Positions 1 through 12,669 of a DNA stretch of 64,000 nucleotides are shown here, piece by piece. A model generated the notes under the pieces. It saw nothing but the letters and a program-made list of their open reading frames with translations. It was not told the origin of the DNA and searched no databases. The DNA is from Pagrus major (Eukaryota > Chordata > Actinopteri > Spariformes > Sparidae). Within the stretch, counting starts at the first letter, position 1. The number at the start of each line of letters is the position of its first letter. The stretch lies in assembly GCF_040436345.1 (NCBI RefSeq), contig NC_133230.1, forward strand, positions 29,632,551-29,696,550. Direction: 5' to 3'. The position numbers and the translations under genes are program-made.

Positions 1-963
1 CCTCAGAAAAAGCCTCAATTTCAATAGTTTTAGAGTAGAAATTAGATTTTTGTTATCGTGGTTATATAAATGTACTGCTTGGTTGACACAGATGCACGTC
101 TCCCTTTGTGTGCTGCAAGCTGGAGAGCAAACAGTTTTTTGACTGCAGTGAAAATGTTGTTTTTAAAAGGCTAAACACCAGCAAGTATGGATTGAAGCAG
201 AATATTACGTTAGATCGGAAAATGTTTTGGATTTTGGAAAAGATAACATCTTATTTCTGTAAATTTTGACTTTTGGACATCAATGTTCTGGAGTGATTGG
301 ACAAGTTTGAATTGCACAAGTCAGACCAATCCTACAAATCCACGACTGAAACTAATTCTATAAATAGTAGAATACAAACAACATTAGTGCAGCCTCACCT
401 ATATCTTCAACTGTGCAACAATACCAGGTTTAAACAGAATGAACAGACATGCAAAAGATTATGTCAACAAATATGTCAACTAGGGATAATCGTGACAATG
501 AAATGGAATACTCATAAAGTGTTAATAATAAACGATGATAGGCATATTTTGTTTTTGAGTCCATCTGATTGCCTTTTTACTAGTAATTGAATAGCTGATG
601 GTATTTGTTCTTTGTGTACACCTTTTTGTATAGTTATGGTTACAAACTCTCTCTCCACCTACATACAGTTGTATTTTGAGGGTAATTTACTTGCCAGAAA
701 AAAGAAATAACAGTACAGTACACAAAGTTAAAGATGGATTTGATCGCACTTTTTTTTTAAAATTTCTATAGAAGTTGCGATGACATTATTATTGCAAATT
801 CATTTAGCCTAGATATTAGTGTAGTGGAAATCTGACATCGTGACAGCCCTTTTGAACTAGCTTTGAACTATACAAAAAAAGCCCTACTTCAAACATAAGA
901 TAACTAATACTAGTCTATCTCTCTGTTTGAGGTCTTGCATCACTTCACTGTGTGCTGTCTCAC
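1..963 (-). other. bsdc1 intron 5 (partial)
   Basis: AT-rich sequence downstream of the fifth bsdc1 coding exon. I looked on the minus strand for the next expected BSDC1 exon (encoding the PPELFDAWLSQF region) and saw none. I see no RNA gene or clear repeat. It is most simply the 5' part of a long intron. Confidence 0.6.
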
Positions 964-2781
964 CGTCAGGCTCATTGCAGTACGTCGCAGGGTCAGCTTG
1001 CAGACTGTAGAGACGTGCCTGCAGGAAAAACAAACTCTTAGCTGTGGTTGTTTAGTTCCCACATGCACATCATGTGCTCACTTTCAAAGTCCTGCAGCCT
1101 CTTATAAAAAATATAAGCAAATTAAATCTGTCCTGAATCAACACTTTGTTTAATATTTTCAGAGGGGACAACCAGAACCTTATGTTTCCCACCTGCAAAA
1201 GAATCATGCTTAGCTATGCTGTTTTATCATTAGAAACTCATTGTCTGTGGTACAGTAAATGTGTTTTTCTAACAGGTGACTCCAAAGTCAACTGTTCAGC
1301 TAAAAGTACAAGTCTGAATTCTGCCCACCTTAGAGCTGTCGTAAACCTCTGTTGTTCCTGCTGGTGTTGCCACCAATGTGATGACATCACAGTCAATGGT
1401 TTTATCAGGGGGTGGAGCAAGCGTGTCTGATATCACCCCTAAGAAACTCGAGAGGCTCTTCTTCACCTTTTCCGTGGTCTCGGAGGAACCTTCCACCTGG
1501 AAAACACAGGTTACGTTTGGCATTTAGCGATTTTCACCCTGCATGAACACAGACTGTAAGGAGATGCTATGATTAAAAAATAATGACCAAGGGAAAGGCT
1601 GCAACTTACTGCAAGCTTGTTTTTGACAGCATTGGCTGTGGCCACAATCGAGCAGGTCGTGTCATGTTGCACCACAGTGGAGAACTCTGTCAGGTCTCGC
1701 TTTAAGAATTCTAAGGCCTCAGATGACTGCAGAAAAAGATTTAATCATCAAGATCAACATCCAGAGTCAAGTTTATCATCTCAATTAGGGAAATTCATCA
1801 ATCATAAAAACAAATGACTAATCACTTAGTACAAGAGTTGTTGTGAGAACTGAATCTATGTAACCTTCTTGATAGTCTGCTCATGCTAACAGATAACTGA
1901 GGTAATCTGACCTTGCTTTTAAACTTAACAATACTGTGTAATCAGTTTTTATTGAAAGAGGTTCCTCAATCATGCCACCAGAAAAAGGGTGACAGCTGTG
2001 TGGTTAGCCTAGAGGAGGAATGCAACACTGTCAGAACACTGTAAATGCTGAGCAGCTGGAAAAGACACGAAAACATTTACTAGCTTTCATGATGTCAATT
2101 ACCTTGTCTTTGACGGCCTGGAAGCTCTGCTGAAGCCAGCCTCCCCACCAGCCTTCTCTGTAATCATACAGGCATTTAGAAATTGACGTTAGCTACTTCA
2201 TAAAACGAAAACAGCAGAGAAAAAGATGTACACGAACATAACACCACAACTGCGCGATCATCACAAATGTATCAAAGGCTCAACATCGTTGGTGAATCTG
2301 ACGAGACTTCAAACTTCTTCTATGTCAGCTGTTGACTTTCTCTACTGATCGCTAACATTAATTTGGCACATACAGCCTAGCAAGCTAAACGAGCTAGCTA
2401 GCGTAAGTTATCAGTGCAAAGCAGGCTAACTTGACAAAACAAGCCACGAATACGACTGGAAAGGCTGAACATGAATGCTAAATGTGAGAATGAAGCACAT
2501 ATACAGTCCTCTGATTGTTACTGCGTGATTTAAGCTGCTCTACGCCGTGGCTAACCAGGCTATGCTAACGCTAGCCATGCTATGTTTTGGTAAACAAATG
2601 CACTTCCTGAACTGATTCCGTGAGCTGTAAAGTGCAGCGTTTACTCAAAGTAACCACGCCAGATCTTATAAGACACACAACGCAACGAGGAACACGATGT
2701 GTAGACGACGACAGTGCTCTCTGCTATATGATATTTTAAAACAAAAAGTAATTTGCGAGTTCACTCTCACCCTTCAGCCAT
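964..2781 (-). CDS. bsdc1: BSD domain-containing protein 1, 5' part (exons 1-5; gene continues off left edge)
   Basis: Minus-strand coding exons are 2781-2771, 2157-2103, 1726-1610, 1496-1329 and 1018-964. All have AG acceptors and GT donors, and they join in one frame to give 135 codons plus one base. The product starts MAEGEGWWGGWLQQSFQAVK and goes on through SSEALEFLKRDLTEF, VVQHDTTCSIVATANAVK, FLGVISDTLAPPPDKTIDCD, and ARLYSLQADPATYCNEPD. I recognise these as the conserved N-terminus of vertebrate BSDC1, whose BSD domain lies further downstream. The next human exon (beginning near PPELFDAW) was not found in 1-963, so it should lie left of the window. The start ATG at 2781-2779 matches the family start, and the first coding exon is only 11 nt. 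BSDC1's biochemical role is poorly known; BSD domains occur in TFIIH p62, synapse-associated and DOS2-like proteins. Identification is by similarity recalled from the family; exon joins are inferred from phase. Confidence 0.93.
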
Positions 2782-3394
2782 CTTCAGACGATGACATCAT
2801 CAGTATTTACTGAACTCCTACCCCGGCTGCGTGGCTTTGAAAAAACATAACAACACACGGTGCACTTCCTGTATGCGATATACGGATTTTATCATTAACA
2901 TACACAAAGAGATGTCACTGTCTGAAATACTTATCTTTTCCAGTTTATTAGCAGAAAAATGTTTTACAGTTTTTGGGTTATCTCTGGTGGCTGCGGAGGA
3001 TCAAACTAGACGGCAACGCTGAAGACTGAGTGGCAGACTACAGTAGTTTGGGTAGTTAATGAGATAACTTTCACTTGTTTTCTATTGTTTTGATATATTA
3101 TTATATAATATTTGTATAGTGAATCAAGTAGTTCATAGTTCAGAATGTGTAAAATATCTGGCTGTAGTTTTTTCAGTCTGGATTGTTTATAGTGTTGATA
3201 TTGATGTTGTTTATTAACACATGTTCAGAGAGGCTGCATGCTGTTTAGAAGTTAAGTTGCAAACTGTGTATTCCTACTTTGTGCAAATACCCCCACCTGG
3301 ACTCTAGTTTCAGGCTGATGGACATGGTGTACAAATCCAAAGCTGGCACTCCCTGGGCTTTCCCAATGGATAGTGGGGTTTTTGTAACCTCCGC
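2782..3394. other. bsdc1 upstream / promoter region
   Basis: This is the sequence 5' of the bsdc1 start codon. A TGATGTCA-like CRE/ATF half-palindrome is read on the minus strand around 2790-2803, within what should be the 5' UTR or core promoter. There is no TATA box at an obvious distance, as is common for housekeeping-type promoters. The rest is unremarkable AT-rich DNA with no supported gene. Confidence 0.4.
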
Positions 3395-3705
3395 CAAGGA
3401 AGGTATGTGTTCACTCGTGTCCATTTGTTGGTTGCTTGGTTTGTCAGCAGGATTACAGATGCGGATTTCCACAAAACTTGGATGGAGGATGGGTCTTACT
3501 AACATTTGGTGTGGATATGGAAAAAGGGTCAGATCCAGGAATTTTTTTCTGACTTTCTTTAACATTGCAAGATTTTTAATTGTCAGGGAATAACGCATTG
3601 TTTTGGATGAAAAAAATAATCTGGCGTATTTAGGTGGTATCTATAAATGAGTCAAATTTGATGCAGATCTAGATAAAAATCCAGATCTATCGGATTTAAG
3701 TATGT
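3395..3705 (+). repeat. Dispersed repeat, family D, copy 1
   Basis: The segment begins near CCTCCGCCAAGGAAGG and contains TTTGTCAGCAGGATTAC and GGATTTCCACAAAACTTGGA. The same string order recurs at 21165-21565 on the plus strand. It recurs on the minus strand around 42915-44690, where a hAT element splits it. It is a dispersed non-coding fish repeat; the short open frames across it on both strands are shadows. The class is not certain. Confidence 0.7.
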
Positions 3706-6700
3706 TTTATGTGATATAGGATAAGCTTAATGGAAAGGGAAATTGTACATTGTAAATTCTTCCTCAGTTGTGATGTAATCTGAGCTTGCATAGCTATTCT
3801 TTCAAAGTACCTCCCCAAGGTGACAAAAACAGTTTGGCAAAACACAGAGAGCACAGAGCAAGTCTGTGACCTCTGAATGTCAACTGGACATGAAATTTGA
3901 GTCTGTAAATGTTTCCAAACAGCAGGTAACTAACCCTTGCACATGAGATACAGATAGATTCACATGTATCTATCTGTAGACCCAACAGATTTCTGACAAG
4001 GACTGAACATTATTGTGTAATTGTGGGCACTGTTTCATTCTCTGCAAAGCATTTTTTTTTTATGTGGTAGTTGTGTGAAAAGAGAAGAAAACTGTATGAA
4101 AAGAACCAGAAATCATGAATGCATTTGAAGTCACACCATTGGTAGAAGTGCAACAACAAAACAAAGCAGGACAAACTGTAGAACAATGCTTCCACAATGG
4201 AGGATAACGATTTAAGCATATGCAAGATGTTTTCTTTTAATTGAAACTCATTTAAGCTGCATATGAAACCAAACAAATGTCATCATCTTCAGACATTATA
4301 TTTGGTAATCAATGCTTAGCCATCCTGAATCTCCTCATCAATCTGCTGCTCTCAGTACATCTGTGGATGTGCATGTGAGCGTATGTGAGCACCATATTGC
4401 ATATGAGTGCTGACCCCCCCAGCAGCTGTGCTTTCCCCTCATCAGTATTCTGGGTGAAAAGGGGGCTGTAGCGCAAAATGAAAAAGAAAAGGCAACAAGC
4501 CTCTGGAAGTGTGTTCTCCCTTAATTGAAGTTCCCCTTTATCCAGACGCTGCACAATGTGTGCTTATGTCTCCGCAATATGTCTCCCCTCTCCGGCCCCT
4601 CCATCCTCTTAATTGGGTCTTTCAGTCTCCTAATTAACTCTGTCAATGCAGAATGTGCCGAGCCAACACGGGACAAGTGCTCCTCTATTGATCAGTATCT
4701 GAAGCAGTTAACTTATCCATCTGTCTACATGGCCACGGTGTAAAAGACAACTATTGTGTTTTTTTTAAATAAAAAAGTTTTTTAAAAATCTGCCAGTAGG
4801 AATATTTAAATCTGTTTTCAATGCAATAATTTCCAACTTTTTGATAATATAGTAATGTAGAGTGCCTATTTCTTTCTTTTAACAAGACTCGTGCTGATTA
4901 AAGTTGATTAAAAAAGGTTTAAATATTGTTTCTCCACCACAAAATGAGTTTTAACCTCACAACACTAGCGTCATATCACACAACACACCAAAGAAGGCAT
5001 GCTAGTCATGTATTAAACATGTCGTAACATAGTGATATACATAGTGATATACCCCATACTTTTACTTTTGTTACAATAAGTACATGCTGCTGAAAACACT
5101 TCTGTATTTTAACTTTTGAATACAGGATTTTTACTTGCTGTGAATTATTTTTGCATTGTATGTTTTTACTTTTACTTTAAAATACAGGATCTGAATCCTA
5201 CCTCCACAAAATGACTCTTTTTCTCTCTCAGTGGTTCATTTTCAGAGTTACTTGTGTGCAACATTATGACTCAAAGCAGAGCTGCCACTGCTGGTTAGCG
5301 TATGCTAAAGAGCACCATGACAGCAGTGGCTGACCATAATGGCACACAGAAGACCTGCCCATATTGTATGATTTAAGAAGCATATCCATTACACATCAAC
5401 CCCCCCCCCCACACACACACTTCAGACTGCTGATGCCTCACCGTGGGTTAACACCATCTGGTGCCAATCAGGAAACACCAGCTTTGCACAAGTCAGTGTC
5501 TCTAATCATCTACCTTGAGCAAAGGGAAGCAGATCCCCACTAATCTCCACAATGTGTTCTGCTTCCCATTCCCACCTGTGCCCAAATAAAGGGGGGCCTT
5601 GTGGGAGGACCCGGGGTCTCTGTGTCAAGGGACCAGAGACCAGGTGACGCTGCCGCGCCAGTCCCCACGACAGAAGCTCTGCCGCTTGGTTTGGCTGGCA
5701 GCTGCCTCCCCCCACTGAGACATCCCACAGCTGACAATCCCCTAGTACTGACGGGGGCTCTTTCAGTGTCAATAGCCTCATATATTAGAGCTAACCGCCT
5801 TTGTGGCGAGAGAGGGTGTCAGGCCTTTTGGCCCGACAGCGCTTGTTACCATGATGAAATGTAGATTGAATAGAGGGGGTCTGTGTCCCAGGCACGAGAG
5901 CTTGGACTCCCCCGGCCTTTGTGTCCCACGCATGGCTATTGTTCAAACCTATTCAGGGCTCTCAGGAGGAGGAGGAGGCGTGGTAGGAGGGAGGTGGGTG
6001 AGAATGAGTTACATCTCTTCATTTCTCCCCTGATCGCCAACTCATCTGTCAGCCGTGGGAGGATAAGCATGTATTTTACACGCTTGATTTGTTGCTAAGT
6101 GAAGGCCAGCCATTGTCAGCTTGTTTGACTAAATCATGTTCATGGCAATCAGTGTATAATAGTTCTGTTAGTACTTTAGTGGACTAATCATTATTAAGAA
6201 TCAGCTAGCACTTGATTTTTTAACACAAATAACACAAAATCTTATAGCAAATATGTGTTGATAACATGGACATTATGAAAAATAAGTGAAAATGATGTCC
6301 TCTGCTTTGATTCTGCCCTTTGTGTGTGCTTATATCCATGATCTTATGAGACAGAGACAAATCACTGGCCTAGAGCTAAGGACGTGTCCCTTGCCCGCGT
6401 CAGACAAAAGTGACGCGCCTTCCTGGCGCCTGTGTCGTCCTTTCATCTCCTACACCCTGTTGAGGTGAAGATGGATGGTCCCCTGGCTCAAGAACACCAC
6501 ATTCAGCCTCTGTGCTGGCATATTGTCTCGTCCTTCTGTCCCTCTTTAGCTCTTTAGAGGTTAGTCTGCCCAGAGCTGGTTAGCAACCAATGACACCCTT
6601 CCCTAAATATGCATTTTTGCACTGCTCTCAAGCACCAATAAAAGCCCTTCTGTTTCGTTAACAATGTTGCTGTATTTCTTTTTTATTCAGCTTCTGTGTA

Positions 6701-6850
6701 TTTGTGAGTATAAAACCCTTCCAGTAATGTTGTAGAGCTGCCTGGCAGACATTGTTTGTTTCACAATTATATGACAAATTGAAAATGCAGAAATACCTCC
6801 AGAAATAATACCATTAAATGAAAGATGACATTCATGGAAATAAGAAGGCA
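3706..6850. other. Intergenic DNA 3' of the Olig gene, no gene seen
   Basis: No open frame here looks like a real exon. Stretches around 4500-4740 and 5440-6100 are of higher complexity and contain several TAATTA/TTAATTG homeodomain-type cores, as conserved non-coding elements often do, but conservation cannot be tested here. 5070-5180 resembles the abundant fish MITE that reads 'acttttac...acttttaaaatacag'. A 10-nt C run followed by an AC run lies at 5401-5420. Confidence 0.4.
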
Positions 6851-6860
6851 AACAAGAGTT

Positions 6861-6866
6861 TTTATT
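6861..6866 (-). terminator. Candidate polyadenylation signal of the Olig gene
   Basis: TTTATT on the plus strand is a canonical AATAAA on the minus strand, about 300 bp beyond the Olig stop codon. It would give a short 3' UTR. A second TTTATT lies near 6680. Choice of site is inferred, not shown. Confidence 0.4.
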
Positions 6867-7162
6867 ATAACAAATTTTTAATTTAGGAAAATAGAAATCC
6901 TGCACAATCGGATACACCAGTTCCATTTCTGACAATGTTTCATCACCACTGATATCAGATAAATTACAGTATTTGCGACTCTGATAAAATCCCTAGTGCA
7001 TTTAGAATATTTATGTATAAATGATGCAAATGAGACGGATGATAAAAAAAATAGCAGCAGTTTGCATGGCAGAAGATATATATACAATATGTACAAGATT
7101 TGGCACCAGCAGTCATTCTAGCAGTCTGTTTAACTGCTTTATCCTCACAGGTCAATTGCTGC

Positions 7163-7939
7163 TCACTTGCTCATAGACAGGCTGTGTAATGTAGAGGTAG
7201 TGGTTGGCAAAGGTTGGCAGAGTGAGCAAGGGCAGGGCATGCCGGGAAAGTGCCTGTAGGAGCTGCTCAGGTGGAGCGGGTCCTTTAGAAGGCCCTGGAC
7301 CGGAGCATGAAACCCCAAGAAGCTGGCAGATGGAGGTGAGTGCGGGGCCGGGACTGCAGCTGTAGAAGTGGGGTGATGCTGCAGAGCTGAAGGCGTGCTG
7401 CCCACCAGAGAGTGCAGAGACTGGGCAAGAGGATGCAGAGAGAGGTGGGCTGTGGGAGCCGCAGGGGTGATAGCAGGGTGGGCAGCGGTGCGGCTCGTAA
7501 TGGCAGCGCTTCCACCATAAACATCCCCGACCAGCTTCTTCATCTCCTCCAAGGAGCTGGACAGCATGAGGATGTAGTTGCGGGCCAACAGAAGGGTGGA
7601 GATCTTGGACAGCTTGCGGACTGAAGGCCCCTGAGCGTAGGGCATGACTTCTCTCAGGCCGTCCATCGCCTGGTTCAGATCGTGCATCCTTTTCCTCTCC
7701 CGGCTGTTGACTTTCAGTCTCAGGTCTTGCACCTCGTCCTTGTTGAGATCAGACCTGATCTTGGTCTTACCGCCCATGCTGCAGCACTCCGTCGTGGTCT
7801 GGCCGGCCTCGCTATCGGCTCCGTTTTCTCGGCAGTATGTCTGGAACATCTTGTTGGAGAAGAAGCTCCCAGCGGAGTCATCCACTACCAGGTCTGGGGA
7901 TGAAGCGCGGCTGCCGGTGGAGCCAGAGTCAGAATCCAT
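7163..7939 (-). CDS. olig4: Oligodendrocyte-lineage bHLH transcription factor, Olig4-like
   Basis: Single-exon gene of 258 codons. Residues 73-136 form an Olig-type bHLH: basic region [12 protein letters not shown] (78-89), helix 1 [14 protein letters not shown] (91-104), loop RKLSK (108-112), and helix 2 [14 protein letters not shown] (113-126) followed by [15 protein letters not shown]. The N-terminus [16 protein letters not shown] is the Olig start signature, so I chose the ATG at 7939. The frame stays open for 33 more codons upstream to 8038, but this is probably 5' UTR. The C-terminus keeps the Olig motif [10 protein letters not shown] (233-242) after a Pro/Ala/His-rich linker. Olig proteins are nuclear E-box-binding neural regulators that act as homo- or heterodimers. 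The FFSNKMFQ segment and short N-terminus differ from Olig2 and Olig3 and fit Olig4 best. Paralog assignment is by recall; Olig family membership is certain. Confidence 0.9.
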   Translation of the reverse strand: MDSDSGSTGSRASSPDLVVDDSAGSFFSNKMFQTYCRENGADSEAGQTTTECCSMGGKTKIRSDLNKDEVQDLRLKVNSRERKRMHDLNQAMDGLREVMPYAQGPSVRKLSKISTLLLARNYILMLSSSLEEMKKLVGDVYGGSAAITSRTAAHPAITPAAPTAHLSLHPLAQSLHSLVGSTPSALQHHPTSTAAVPAPHSPPSASFLGFHAPVQGLLKDPLHLSSSYRHFPGMPCPCSLCQPLPTTTSTLHSLSMSK

Positions 7940-8114
7940 CTTGGATAAAACAGAGGAAAGTTGAAAAAATGGTCCAAAAAAGCTAAGAGCTTGAGTTTTC
8001 TGTGGATGCTTCCTAGCTCTTCGCTGCAGTGTCACCACAGTTTGTGCTTCTCAGGCTGATGATCCACAGGAGTGTGTCTGTCTAAACTGTCACCCTCCAG
8101 GCCCACTGGGGTGC

Positions 8115-8182
8115 ATTTATATGGCCAGCCCAACAAAGGAACAATAAAGCCGCATAATGAGACACTTAGAGCCACGGCCAAT
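8115..8182 (-). promoter_or_regulatory. Olig gene core promoter: TATA box and inverted CCAAT box
   Basis: Read on the minus strand, 8121-8115 is TATAAAT, about 175 bp upstream of the chosen ATG. This predicts transcription starting near 8090-8085 and a 5' UTR of about 150 bp without an intron. At 8178-8182 the plus strand reads CCAAT, giving an inverted CCAAT box about 60 bp upstream of the TATA box. It overlaps a CAATTG E-box (8179-8184). Spacing and order are typical of a TATA/CCAAT promoter. Inferred from sequence only. Confidence 0.55.
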
Positions 8183-8373
8183 TGCAGAAGGGACACACTC
8201 TCACCCTCCCCACACATACACACACCCCCACCCTCCCACACCTCCTTCTTGCAGCCCCCACTTCACCTTCCCACACCCACATTTAACTCCCCCCAACCCT
8301 GATGAACCCCCCTACACATTAAAAAACAGGGGTATGTTGACATATTGTGTTAAGCTGCACAACCAATTCAGTT

Positions 8374-8632
8374 TCATGACTGAATAAACTGAATTGAAAA
8401 AATGACCCTGAAGGACAACACAATTTCATACTGTTTTACTTTGTTTATATTTGGCGGACCCTGCCACTTTTCTAGTTTCAAACAGTGTTCTGGGACCTTA
8501 TTTTTCTCTGAGAACAGCTTGTTTATTCCGTTATGGAAAAGATTTCTGAGTTTGTATTATTACGTCATTAATATTCTAATTATAAAAATCCTTAGTTTAA
8601 TTTCTTCTCTAAAACTACATAGTGCCCTTTAA
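8374..8632 (+). repeat. MITE family A, partial copy
   Basis: The segment runs from CATGACTGAATAAAC to the terminal AACTACATAGTGCCCTTTAA. Internal markers TTGGCGGACCCTGCCAC and GAGAACAGCTTGTTTATTC are shared with the copies at 19127-19425 and, inverted, at 29169-29546. The 5' end is missing. This is a non-coding MITE-like element. Confidence 0.8.
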
Positions 8633-11600
8633 CTACAAACTTCCATTAAAGATATTAGTGCATGTGTGGACATTAGTGAAAACGTCCAATTAAGCAAGTA
8701 GTACTTTTTAATTACAATAATGCAAACAAGGTTAATGTAATAATCCTGATATGAAATCAATAGAAATGTTCGATCCCTCAAACAGCACCAGTAAAGTCCT
8801 TTACTAAACAGACATTAAAAGTGAAATAAAAGTGAGAGGCTGAACCACAGGCCCCTGCTCCATGACACTAGATATATGGTGCCTTCAGGGCCTTATTTAC
8901 ATATGGTATCCATGATACACGTCGGAGAAAGGTATGAAGCACCATATGAGGTGCTTAAACATGTAAAGAGCGCCGTTAATGGCAGACTAGATACAATTCA
9001 ACCAGGAGCTCGAGACAAAAGGGGTCAGATAAATTTGACTCGGCTCCCAGTCTGTGAAATCACATCACTATCACTGTCAGGGGGTCCTTCAGTTTCAGGA
9101 GGTAGTTAAAATGGTACTAAAGAGTGGGCACAGTGTTGTCTTCCTCTAATTCAACCATGAAGCTACTAGCACTTTCTCAGGTCTTTTCCACACTTTGTTT
9201 TCTCTTGATATGAAATGGTATGAGGCAAACTTATCTAAGACAGAGAAGTATGAATTCCTGCCAGGTTTAATGTTCAGCATGTATCTGTTGATCTAATCTG
9301 GTGTTTGGATCAAGCTGACTTTTCAACATTTCTCTCTGTGGATGGATTTCTCCACTCGGCTCAGGAATTTCCTGCCGACCTCTGCCAAGTAAAGCCTCCA
9401 GTGAAGCTACAGGGCTTGTAGTTTGAAAATATAACAATACTCTGATTATTTGTGACAGCATTCGGGGTAGCAAAGAAGATTTGCAAAAACACTTCAATGC
9501 AGCATTGATTTTCGCCTGGAGCATAATAATTGCACATCGATTATACAAGGTTTTATTCAGTTCAAATGGAAAAAAACATTTCAGAGGTGTCATGGCTGGA
9601 ATGTGCTGCATTTCCGTCATCTGTCGACTCATGGAAGAAACGATTTGCTTTTCTCTTCTCGGCGCACAGTAGGTTTATATTTACCCAAAAGCTGCAAACA
9701 TTCTTCTGCAGCCGTGGGCGCCTTTGAGAAGCTTTGTGATTGTTCAAGAAACTGGTCATCCTTACAGTTGAAGCTGCCACTAACTTTAAGTACACAAGTG
9801 TGTGTATTTGCATATTTGCAAGGTTCAAGCTGATGCAGTCCCCCAATACCTGCCCCAATTCCCCAGCAATATCTGGCAAACCATCACTTCAACTTCAGAA
9901 ATGTGCAACAAAAGACCCATTATGCTCAGAATATTTGTGGAACTCTTTTTTTTTTTCAGTAAAGGCGCATTTTAATTTTTTTATTTTGAAGTATTCCATT
10001 GTTGTTCTCTGATGTTTTTCTTATAAACCCTTTTTGGACTTTTGTTGCACAAATCCATATGTATTTTAATGTTTTTTAAGAAATAATATAATAGAGTTAT
10101 AATAGAGTTATAGAGCATAAGAAAAAAAAACATTCAAACAATGATGAAACAGATAAGAGTGAAAATAAAGAAGAATACAATAGTAATTGAAAAGCATGAT
10201 TACATAAATATCAGTTCATTGGACTTATCTGACTGATAACTGATACATTTAAGTCAAATGACATTATATCCACATGAAACCATGACCAGGTGCCATAAAT
10301 ACACATATACCGTACACATAAAAACAAATGTTCATATCATCACTGTCCAGTGAAAACCACATATCTCCAAATTTGGTGTTTTTGAATAAAAAAAAAAGAC
10401 TGAAAGAGGGGTGCTCCTTTATGAGTTGAGACAATTCTCTTATTTTTTAAGCCAAACAAAGCATTTACAAAGTTGTTGAATCATCTGAAAAATGCATTGC
10501 CACAAAGCTGAAAACATGGCTGTTATTCTTACAGTAGCTCATGAAAAGTTGACATTTTGGAGATTAGTGGTTTTGACTGGACAGCAACAATATCATATTA
10601 TTGTCTTCATCATTTTAATCTAGATGGACTGACTCATAGTGACTAACAGTATTCTGTTTGTGTGTTCTCAAACTAGGAAAACCTTCTCAAACACTGCCAC
10701 ACATGAACCCACAGAAAGTTAGGACTGGGTATCAAGAAGGCCCTCAGGACCCCCCACCAAAGCTCCATCAGGGGGCCCTGCAGGGTGCTTTGGCTCTGCC
10801 AACATTCAGTGATATTATAATTGGGAAACCTTGAGAGCCAACACGGGCCATTTATTTGGAGCATATGGATTTTCCCATCGTTAGGCTCGGAGCCAACATG
10901 GCTGCTGGACTCTCCTCTGCTAATTGGGCCAGATCCTAATTAACTATGTTGGACACGGTGATCCGGATTTCATTCTTTCCGAGTCTTTCAGATCTTTTAA
11001 TGTCTGGTTCTGTGCCATAGCTTTCACTGTGTTCTACACCTTCCAAAGACCAAAAAAACAATCAATAATGTTTCTTTAATGGTCTTAATAAATTATCTAT
11101 GAATTGAGGGAAAACGTGCCATGGCTTCTCATTAACTGTACATGATGTTAGATTAGTGAGACTGCCACTCATATTAACTGGACACAGAAACAGCTAGCAG
11201 CAGTTGTGCATTAGTAAAAGCACGATCACTAAGAACACATATATGGATCACTGTGAGGAGCTCTGGCTGAATAAAAGCAGTGTAATCACTCCTCCTCTGA
11301 CTGCATTATTGTATGCATGAGCCAGATAAATCCCATTCTCCTGCTCATTCTTATTCTTATTCATGTGTTTACACAGGCAACGGGCCACACAGAGAGACAC
11401 AAGCATCCCTGAGCTTTGTGTTTTACAAATGAAAGCATAGCCACCCTCCATGTTTCCACATAATCCTTCAATTTTTAACCCCGCATTAGAGTGTTTGACT
11501 TTCTTCTCTGGATGCCACCTTTCAGGACCCTTCATCCAATTCAAGCGCTCTGTCACAGTTTCTTTCTTTAGGCTTTAGAGACCCCCTTTCTTCTCGTTGG

Positions 11601-12660
11601 GTGCGCTCCAATGAAAGTGCTCAGGTGACCAGAAAATGAGGGCATTATCACAGGCATATGCTTGTAGCAACACAGGATCAGGCTAGATTAGGTCCTATCA
11701 TGGCTCAATAAAGCACTAAGCTGAAGAGCAAACCTGGGCTGTGTACCGTACGGCTTCCTTCTCTCTCTGCTGGTCATTGTTTAACAGGATCAGTGGCTCG
11801 ATCTTCACACACACACACACACACACACACTGGGCTTTAATCTGGGCATGTGGTCAGGACTAGATCCCATAGAGCAGCCTTTGTTTACCACCATTTTTCT
11901 CAATGTCGCTTGGATATCAGGGCTCTGAGATCAAGATCACAGCAGGAGGAGCGATCAGAGGGAGCAGATATGTGGGATTGCTTTGGTTTGCTTCATCTAT
12001 GGATCTAAACATTTCCCTCTGAGTACCAATGTCTGGGGAGAGAGATATAAAATTGTTTCACAAAGTGTCTGAACGGGCCGACAAGTGTTTCTGAGAACAG
12101 GGAGTGCTGCCCTTTGTTATCGCTCACTGCTGGGACAAACTGCTCGGTGATTTATTCATTTACACTGCCTGAAACAATTGCATTATCTCGGCCACAACAA
12201 AAAGACACAAAGGCTCTATGAAAATCCCCTAGGATGTTTATGAGTCACTAAAGAGTCCAATAACTTTCCCCTTCATCTTTAAGCGGCTGCGAAGGGTCGC
12301 ATGCTGTGGAGAGCTGCAGGGCAAAGGGAGTCAGGAGGGGGATCCAGGTCCAGGGAGAGATGCTGATTATGGGGAGGATGAAAGGAACTGAATGGGACCC
12401 GGTCAGCAGGCCGTCTCATACACTGGCCTGCTCCATGCTGCTAGAACTTCATAAATTACCCCACAATTACCCCGGGGGGATGCTGAGGGAGGAAAGACAG
12501 GCAAGAGGGGGAGATAGTGAAAGGGGAAAGAGCAGAACCGGTTGCCGAGCAGACCGTCATCAGGAGGTGTAGGGCCCGGGTCCAGATGTTGGCCTTGTTG
12601 AGACCCAAATGATGGCAGACTCCTGCAAACTGTCACCAAATGAGAAAGATTCACATCTTC
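8633..12660. other. Intergenic DNA, no gene seen
   Basis: Upstream flank of the Olig gene. None of the open frames resembles a known exon. 10080-10110 holds a short tandem duplication of ATAATAGAGTT. 10840-10960 has higher complexity with CTAATTGGG and CTAATTAACT homeodomain cores and is enhancer-like, but this is untested. A CA run lies at 11806-11830. Confidence 0.4.
11806..11830. repeat. (CA)n microsatellite
   Basis: A pure CA dinucleotide run of about 12 copies. Confidence 0.95.
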
Positions 12661-12669
12661 AAGTGACAT

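Noticed and set aside
1-963. Sixth bsdc1 exon
   Set aside because: I searched the minus strand for the PPELFDAWLSQF region and found no match, so the gene is reported as partial.
7940-8038. 33-codon upstream extension of the Olig reading frame
   Set aside because: The family start MDSD lies at 7939, and the extension is not Olig-like. It falls between the predicted transcription start and the family ATG, so it is treated as 5' UTR.
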